Positions 59,923 through 64,000 of a stretch of 64,000 bases of DNA are shown piece by piece. This DNA is from an uncultured Dehalococcoidia bacterium. GTDB taxonomy: Bacteria; Chloroflexota; Dehalococcoidia; Lucifugimonadales; UBA3495. The number at the start of each line of letters is the position of its first letter. Within the stretch, counting starts at the first letter, position 1. The position numbers and the translations under genes were made by a program. A model generated the notes under the pieces. That model searched no databases, was not told the DNA's origin, and saw nothing but the letters and a program-made list of their open reading frames with translations. Location: the NCBI GenBank assembly GCA_951813535.1, contig OX638345.1, positions 3,154,608 to 3,218,607 of the forward strand. Direction: 5' to 3'.

Positions 59923-60516
59923 ATGAACGACGAAGGACCCAAGCCTGTGGAGTTGCTGGCGACGGCAATCGACCGGGTGCGCGAGGTTATGTCCGGCGTC
60001 GCCCAGTCTCAATTGGATGCTGCTACCCCTTGCTCCGAGTGGGACGTTTGCGCCCTCATGAACCACATGCTGGGCGGGATCGAAACGACCGCAGGCAGCA
60101 TGGCGGGAAACCCGCCGGACCTGCGCCCAATGGAGGCCGACAGCAGCCTGGTTGGACAGCGGGATGTCTCAGCGTTGGTGGAAACTTATCGGAACGCAAC
60201 TGAGCGGTTACTGCAATTGGCTCAGGAGCCGGGTGCTCTGAACCGTATAGTTCCGTCCCCGTTCGGAGAAATGCCCGCGGCGCGATTCGTGGTCGGCACC
60301 GTGTTGGACCAAACCATCCACTGTTGGGATCTGGCCAAGGCCACCGGGCAGGAGACCACCTTGCCCGCCGAGCTGGTCGCGTACGCGATGCCGGTCCTGT
60401 CGGGCGGCTTTGCGGAAGGCGGTCGGGCCATGGGCGTTGTGGGCCCTGAGATCCAAGTTCCCGAGGGAGCCAACGAACAGGACAGGCTGATCGGCTTCAT
60501 GGGACGCCAGCCGTAA
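59923..60516 (+). CDS. DinB/maleylpyruvate isomerase-type metal-binding protein
   Basis: A 197-residue protein from the ATG at 59923; an open frame further back is a shadow of aprA. The pattern SQLDAATPCSEWDVCALMNHMLGGI near residue 30 with HMLG, and VLDQTIHCWDLAKATGQ near 135 with a second His, is that of TIGR03086-type proteins in the DinB/MDMPI superfamily. They bind a metal with His residues and can use mycothiol or glutathione-type thiols. The function here is unknown. It begins 61 bases after aprA. Confidence 0.8.
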   Translation: MNDEGPKPVELLATAIDRVREVMSGVAQSQLDAATPCSEWDVCALMNHMLGGIETTAGSMAGNPPDLRPMEADSSLVGQRDVSALVETYRNATERLLQLAQEPGALNRIVPSPFGEMPAARFVVGTVLDQTIHCWDLAKATGQETTLPAELVAYAMPVLSGGFAEGGRAMGVVGPEIQVPEGANEQDRLIGFMGRQP

Positions 60517-60528
60517 CCGGAAGGGGCA

Positions 60529-60858
60529 ATGGCCTACGACGAATCGCTGGCCACCCGGGTCAAAGAAATCCTTTCGGTACGGGCCGATATTGCCGAACGC
60601 AGGATGTTCGGCGGGTTGGCGTTCATGCTGGCCGGGAACATGTGCTGCTGCGTGACTGAGAGCGGCTTGATAGTGCGGGTCGGGTCGGAGGGTTACGAGG
60701 AAGCGCTGGCGCTGCCCCACGCCGGCCTCATGGACTTTACGGGCCGGCCGATGCGGGGCTGGGTTCTGGTGCGGCCTGGAGGGCTGACGTCTCACGCCGG
60801 ACTGAACGAGTGGGTGACCCGGGGAATCGAGTTCGCCGCCACCTTGCCGCGCAAATAA
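60529..60858 (+). CDS. TfoX/Sxy N-terminal-domain protein
   Basis: A 109-residue protein matching the TfoX N-terminal domain: RRMFGGLAFMLAGNMCCCV near residue 25, then GLIVRVGSEGYEEAL and MRGWVLVRPGGLTS. Full TfoX also has a C-terminal domain that is absent here. TfoX controls competence in gamma-proteobacteria; stand-alone N-terminal domains are common and of unknown role. It begins 12 bases after the DinB-like gene, probably in one transcript. Confidence 0.85.
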   Translation: MAYDESLATRVKEILSVRADIAERRMFGGLAFMLAGNMCCCVTESGLIVRVGSEGYEEALALPHAGLMDFTGRPMRGWVLVRPGGLTSHAGLNEWVTRGIEFAATLPRK

Positions 60859-60898
60859 ACCGGATTTGCCCGATCCCGCAGTAAACAGGAGCACAGCC

Positions 60899-61744
60899 AT
60901 GCAAGCCATCGACATGCACATCCACGTACCCCGCGAGCCGGGGCTGCCGGAGATCGAGATTGAGGCGGAGTTGCTGCGGTACTTCCGGGCCCCACCGCCG
61001 CCCAAAGATCCGGCGGAGATGGCCGACAAGTTCCGCGAACTGGACCTGTACGGCGTGATCTTTTCGGTGGACACCACCACCAATACCGGAGAGAAACCCG
61101 ACAGCAACGACTGGGTGGCCAGCATCGTCAACTCCCATCCCGAGCAATTCATGGGGTTTGCCTCGGTGGACCCCTGGCTGGGCAAGGCGGCGTGCTACGA
61201 ATTGGAGCGGGCGGTGAACGAGCTGGGACTGAAGGGCCTCAAGCTGCATCCCATCCACCAGGCCTTCTTTCCGAACGACACACGCTTCTACCCGTTGTAC
61301 GAGGTGGCTGATGGACTGGGCATTCCCGTGCTGTTTCACTCGGGATTCGCCGGCGCAGGGTCCGGCACGCCCGGAGGGAGCGGCCTGAAGCTGAAGTACA
61401 GCCAGCCGATCCCCTGCTTTGACGACGTGGCGGCCGACTTTCCCAACATGACCATCATCATGGCGCACCCGGCCTGGCCCTGGATAGACGAGCAGATCGC
61501 CGTGGCCCTGCACAAGTCCAACGTGTTCCTCGACCTGTCCGGCTGGATGCCCAGGTTCATACCCGAAACGCTGATCCGGGAGACTAACACGCGGTTGCAG
61601 GACAAGGTAATGTTCGGCTCAGATTACCCGTTCATCCAACCGGACAACTGGCTGGCGGACTTCCAGAACCTGCAGATGCGGGACCACGTGATTCCCAAGG
61701 TGCTGCTGGAGAACGCCCGCCGGGCGCTCAACGTTGCCGCCTGA
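60899..61744 (+). CDS. Amidohydrolase-family (ACMS decarboxylase-like) protein
   Basis: A 281-residue TIM-barrel metal enzyme beginning MQAIDMHIHV, the first metal-binding His pair. GLKGLKLHPIHQAFFPND near residue 110 includes a Lys/His, PVLFHSGFAG near 142 the next His, and IIMAHPAWPWIDEQIAVAL near 190 another. YPFIQPDNW near 245 follows the final Asp (FGSDYPF). It belongs to amidohydrolase_2, with decarboxylases and hydrolases. ACAGGAGCACAGCC precedes the ATG. The substrate is unknown. Confidence 0.87.
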   Translation: MQAIDMHIHVPREPGLPEIEIEAELLRYFRAPPPPKDPAEMADKFRELDLYGVIFSVDTTTNTGEKPDSNDWVASIVNSHPEQFMGFASVDPWLGKAACYELERAVNELGLKGLKLHPIHQAFFPNDTRFYPLYEVADGLGIPVLFHSGFAGAGSGTPGGSGLKLKYSQPIPCFDDVAADFPNMTIIMAHPAWPWIDEQIAVALHKSNVFLDLSGWMPRFIPETLIRETNTRLQDKVMFGSDYPFIQPDNWLADFQNLQMRDHVIPKVLLENARRALNVAA

Positions 61745-61871
61745 TCCAAGCCTGGCGAAGCTGAGGCGCTGATCGGCTGCGGGCAAGGCAGCAGAGAAAG
61801 GCGCTGGCGTAACAGGAGGGACCCGGGCTGCCACTCGACCGGTTGGCAATCCCGACGCGGCAGCCAAGCGT

Positions 61872-63377
61872 ATGTGGAGCCAAGTGCTTATGTTGGGGGT
61901 AACAACATTGATCAGGACACTCGCCGCCGTTGCCGTAATCGTCGGGGTAATTGGACTCGCCGCGGCTGGGGCAGGCCAAGCTGCCGCTCAGGACACCATT
62001 ACCATCATCGACCAGGGCGTTGAAAACCAGTTTCCCGACGGCCTGCGCTTCTACCTGGAAGCGGAGAGCGCCAGCAAGATCGAGGAGATACGGGTCTACG
62101 TGCGCAAGCTGGGCCAATCCAGCCGCAGCGTTTATCGCACGGTGGAGTTCGAGCCTGGTACGAGTATTTCGGGAGACGTCCTGTTCCAGAGCAAGACTGC
62201 CAACGAGTTCATTCCCACCGGAACGAGACTGTCCTACTACTTTGACATCCGCACGGCCGACGATCAGCGACTCGAAACCGAGCCACAAGTCCTGGTGTAC
62301 TTGAATCGGGGGCTGGACTGGGATGCGGTTTCCGATGGACTGATCAACGTCTACTACTACCGTCACACCAGACAATCGGAAGAACGGGCCAACCAGGTCC
62401 TGCAGGTCGCCGCCGACACCTACGCGCAGATGGGTCCGATACTGGGTGTAGAGTTGACCGAGCCCATGAATCTGGTGGTGTATTCGGACTACGCGGACAT
62501 GCGGCTGGCGCTGCCCCCCAAGTCTCGGGTGGCGGCGCAACAACTGCGCACCCTGGGGCAGGCCTTCACCACCGAGCGCACACTCCTGGTTGATGGATCC
62601 CGAGATTCCTTCGCCGGCGACAACATACTCGGGACCACCGCTCACGAGTTCACCCACCTGCTGGTCGCCGATGCGGCCGGAAGTGCGTATGGCCAGGTGT
62701 ACACGTGGTTGAACGAAGGCTTGGCCGTGTATTCCGAAGGCGGCGACGACACGGAGTTCAGCATCTACGTGAATACGGCCATCCGCAACGACGCGGTGCC
62801 ACCTTTGGCCAGCCTGCGCACCTACGCCGGCACACCGGAAGAAACGCTCCGCAACTACGGTTTGGGCCACGCCGTGGTGACGTACATGCTTAACACTTAC
62901 GGCAAGGAGAGAATGACCCGGCTGTTCGCCGCCATACGCACCACACACAATTTCGAAAAGTCGTTGGAAGAAGCTTACGGGCTCACCATCCTGGAATTGG
63001 ACAACGAATGGCGAGAATCACTGGGCCTATCCCCGCGCGAGCTGTCCACACCGGTGTTGCCGGCCTTTCAGGCCATACCCACCCGTCGCCCCACACCGAC
63101 GCCGGCGGAATCGGCTCAGCAGGCTCCCGCCCCGCAGGCAACCGTCCCGGCGGATGCGACGCCAACGCCGACCGGCGAGCCGGAGCCAACCTACACCCCC
63201 AAGCCGGCTCCGACCTCAGAAGCGCCGGCTCGGGAGTCACCTTCGGGTGGCGGCTGCAACGCTCCACCACCTGGGTCTGCAGGCCGGAGCCTGCCCACGG
63301 AGTTGGCATCTGCAGCGTTGCTGGCTGGACCATTGGGACTGATAGGCATAACGGCGGTTCGGCGGCGTTGGCGATGA
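61872..63377 (+). CDS. Peptidase MA-like (gluzincin) membrane-anchored metalloprotease
   Basis: A 501-residue protein with an N-terminal signal (about residues 8-40, ending AAAQD). It then has a long beta-rich domain with NRGLDWDAVSDGLINVYYYR near 143. The zinc motif is H258-E259-F-T-H262, with E282 in NEGLAVYSEG as the third ligand, a gluzincin spacing. The C-terminal Pro/Thr-rich segment of about 100 residues ends in one membrane helix, then RRRWR. It should be an extracytoplasmic, membrane-anchored protease. It lacks an obvious ribosome binding site; ATG at 61872 is preferred. Confidence 0.83.
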   Translation: MWSQVLMLGVTTLIRTLAAVAVIVGVIGLAAAGAGQAAAQDTITIIDQGVENQFPDGLRFYLEAESASKIEEIRVYVRKLGQSSRSVYRTVEFEPGTSISGDVLFQSKTANEFIPTGTRLSYYFDIRTADDQRLETEPQVLVYLNRGLDWDAVSDGLINVYYYRHTRQSEERANQVLQVAADTYAQMGPILGVELTEPMNLVVYSDYADMRLALPPKSRVAAQQLRTLGQAFTTERTLLVDGSRDSFAGDNILGTTAHEFTHLLVADAAGSAYGQVYTWLNEGLAVYSEGGDDTEFSIYVNTAIRNDAVPPLASLRTYAGTPEETLRNYGLGHAVVTYMLNTYGKERMTRLFAAIRTTHNFEKSLEEAYGLTILELDNEWRESLGLSPRELSTPVLPAFQAIPTRRPTPTPAESAQQAPAPQATVPADATPTPTGEPEPTYTPKPAPTSEAPARESPSGGGCNAPPPGSAGRSLPTELASAALLAGPLGLIGITAVRRRWR

Positions 63378-63453
63378 GCGGAAGCAACTGACAGCGCGAA
63401 TCGGGACGTGATCTGGCCGCGGAATATGCCAGGCCGGCCCAGGAGGTATTGAT

Positions 63454-64000
63454 ATGCGAGCGGTTTGGTATGAAGAAAACGGAGACGCCTCGGTACTGCA
63501 GGTTGGCGAGATGCCCGACCCGGAGCCGGGACCCGGCGAAGTAAGGGTTCGGGTGGTCGCATCCGGGGTGAACCCATCGGACTGGAAGCGGCGACAGGGC
63601 ACGACCGCTCGGATCAACCTCCCGCGCGTCATCCCCAACCAGGACGGCGGGGGCATCATCGACATGGTTGGCGAAGGAGTGCCCGAAAGCCGGCTTGGCG
63701 AGCGGGTTTGGCTGTACCAGTCGCAATTCGGGCGGGCCTTCGGCACGGCAGCGGAGTACACGGTGCAGCCGTCGAATCGGGCCGTTCGGATGCCGGACAA
63801 CGTAGACTTCGCGCTGGCGGCGGGCCTGGGAGTGCCGGCCCTAACTGCACACCGCTGCGTGTTCGCCGACGGACCCCTGAACGGCAAGACCGTGCTGGTA
63901 CCGGGCGGCGCCGGGGCGGTGGGCAACATGGCGCTACAGATGGCCCGTCTGGGAGGAGCCGAACGGATCATCAGCACGGTGAGCGGCGACGCCAAGGCCG
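63454..64000 (+). CDS. Quinone oxidoreductase/zinc-type alcohol dehydrogenase family (partial)
   Basis: The first 182 residues of an MDR-family reductase; the gene runs past the window end. AGGAGGTATTGAT precedes the ATG. MRAVWYEENGDASVLQVGEM, VASGVNPSDWKRRQG, PNQDGGGIIDMVGEGV, GERVWLY and VPGGAGAVGNMALQMARLGG match NADPH:quinone oxidoreductases, where the last is the cofactor-binding loop. No Cys/His zinc site is seen in this part, so a zinc-free quinone reductase is likely. Confidence 0.85.
   Translation, partial: MRAVWYEENGDASVLQVGEMPDPEPGPGEVRVRVVASGVNPSDWKRRQGTTARINLPRVIPNQDGGGIIDMVGEGVPESRLGERVWLYQSQFGRAFGTAAEYTVQPSNRAVRMPDNVDFALAAGLGVPALTAHRCVFADGPLNGKTVLVPGGAGAVGNMALQMARLGGAERIISTVSGDAKA

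Noticed and set aside
1-64000. tRNA, rRNA or CRISPR array
   Set aside because: I looked for T-loop-like GGTTCGA strings, conserved rRNA segments and regularly spaced direct repeats. None formed a credible gene or array.

Overview
The window is about 64 kb of GC-rich bacterial chromosome with dense, mostly operonic coding and no rRNA, tRNA, CRISPR array or intact mobile element that I could see. The gene mix resembles Chloroflexota of the SAR202/Dehalococcoidia type: two GMC oxidoreductases, two luciferase-like monooxygenases, several NHL, SMP-30 and lactonase beta-propellers, dienelactone hydrolases, an AprA-like flavoprotein, a CaiB/BaiF CoA-transferase and a hopanoid cluster. That assignment is inferred from gene content, not from a marker gene.

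Layout. 1-2530: end of a peptide-type ABC transporter (DppB remnant, DppC) and a PQQ-type propeller. 2540-9249 (minus): SDR, lactonase, F420-type oxidoreductase, SulP transporter, GMC oxidoreductase and cysteine hydrolase. 9328-11078: an A+T-richer island with two coupled genes I do not recognise. 11214-14844 (minus): DUF1800, DUF1501 and NHL genes behind a good sigma70-like promoter. 15010-18737: DUF4177-like protein, second GMC enzyme, LLM monooxygenase and VOC protein. 18873-19295: remnant of an IS1-type transposase. 19437-21352: threonine-synthase-like PLP enzyme, NIL-domain protein and a CysO-like sulfur carrier.

21846-36097 is one long plus-strand run that starts at a TTGACA-N17-TACATT promoter: polyprenyl synthase, hpnH, hpnG, hpnA, squalene-hopene cyclase, a YjbQ protein, hpnC, hpnD and hpnE, then a class II aldolase, an SDR-like protein, a nucleoside hydrolase and an NPP-type phosphodiesterase. 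HpnC, HpnD and HpnE would make squalene, Shc cyclises it, HpnH adds the adenosyl group and HpnG removes adenine. The last four genes may act on the side chain or on nucleoside by-products (inference). 36142-42769 (minus) holds a DUF2157/GDYXXLXY pair, an isocitrate-lyase-family enzyme, and fabG-plsX with two MaoC-type half dehydratases. 43032-50804 holds an apparently permuted CoA-transferase, an orphan winged-helix-like protein, two propellers, an acetyltransferase, an MFS transporter and a class III aminotransferase. 50844-64000 holds tandem dienelactone hydrolases, a lipoprotein, a thioredoxin/NHL protein, small coupled genes, an AprA homologue, an amidohydrolase, a gluzincin-like protease and a truncated quinone oxidoreductase.

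The strongest unusual observation is at 55233-56753. A thioredoxin-like NHL protein related to NHLRC2 has an in-frame TGA at its redox motif, giving Cys-UGA-Val-Asn-Cys. A perfect 7-bp hairpin with G at the second loop position lies 25 nt downstream, as expected for a bacterial SECIS element. I read it as a selenoprotein. Others of note are an AprA homologue without AprB, a threonine-synthase/NIL/CysO-like cluster whose carrier extends past Gly-Gly, a circularly permuted CaiB/BaiF protein, and recurring AGGGGCG palindromes between genes.
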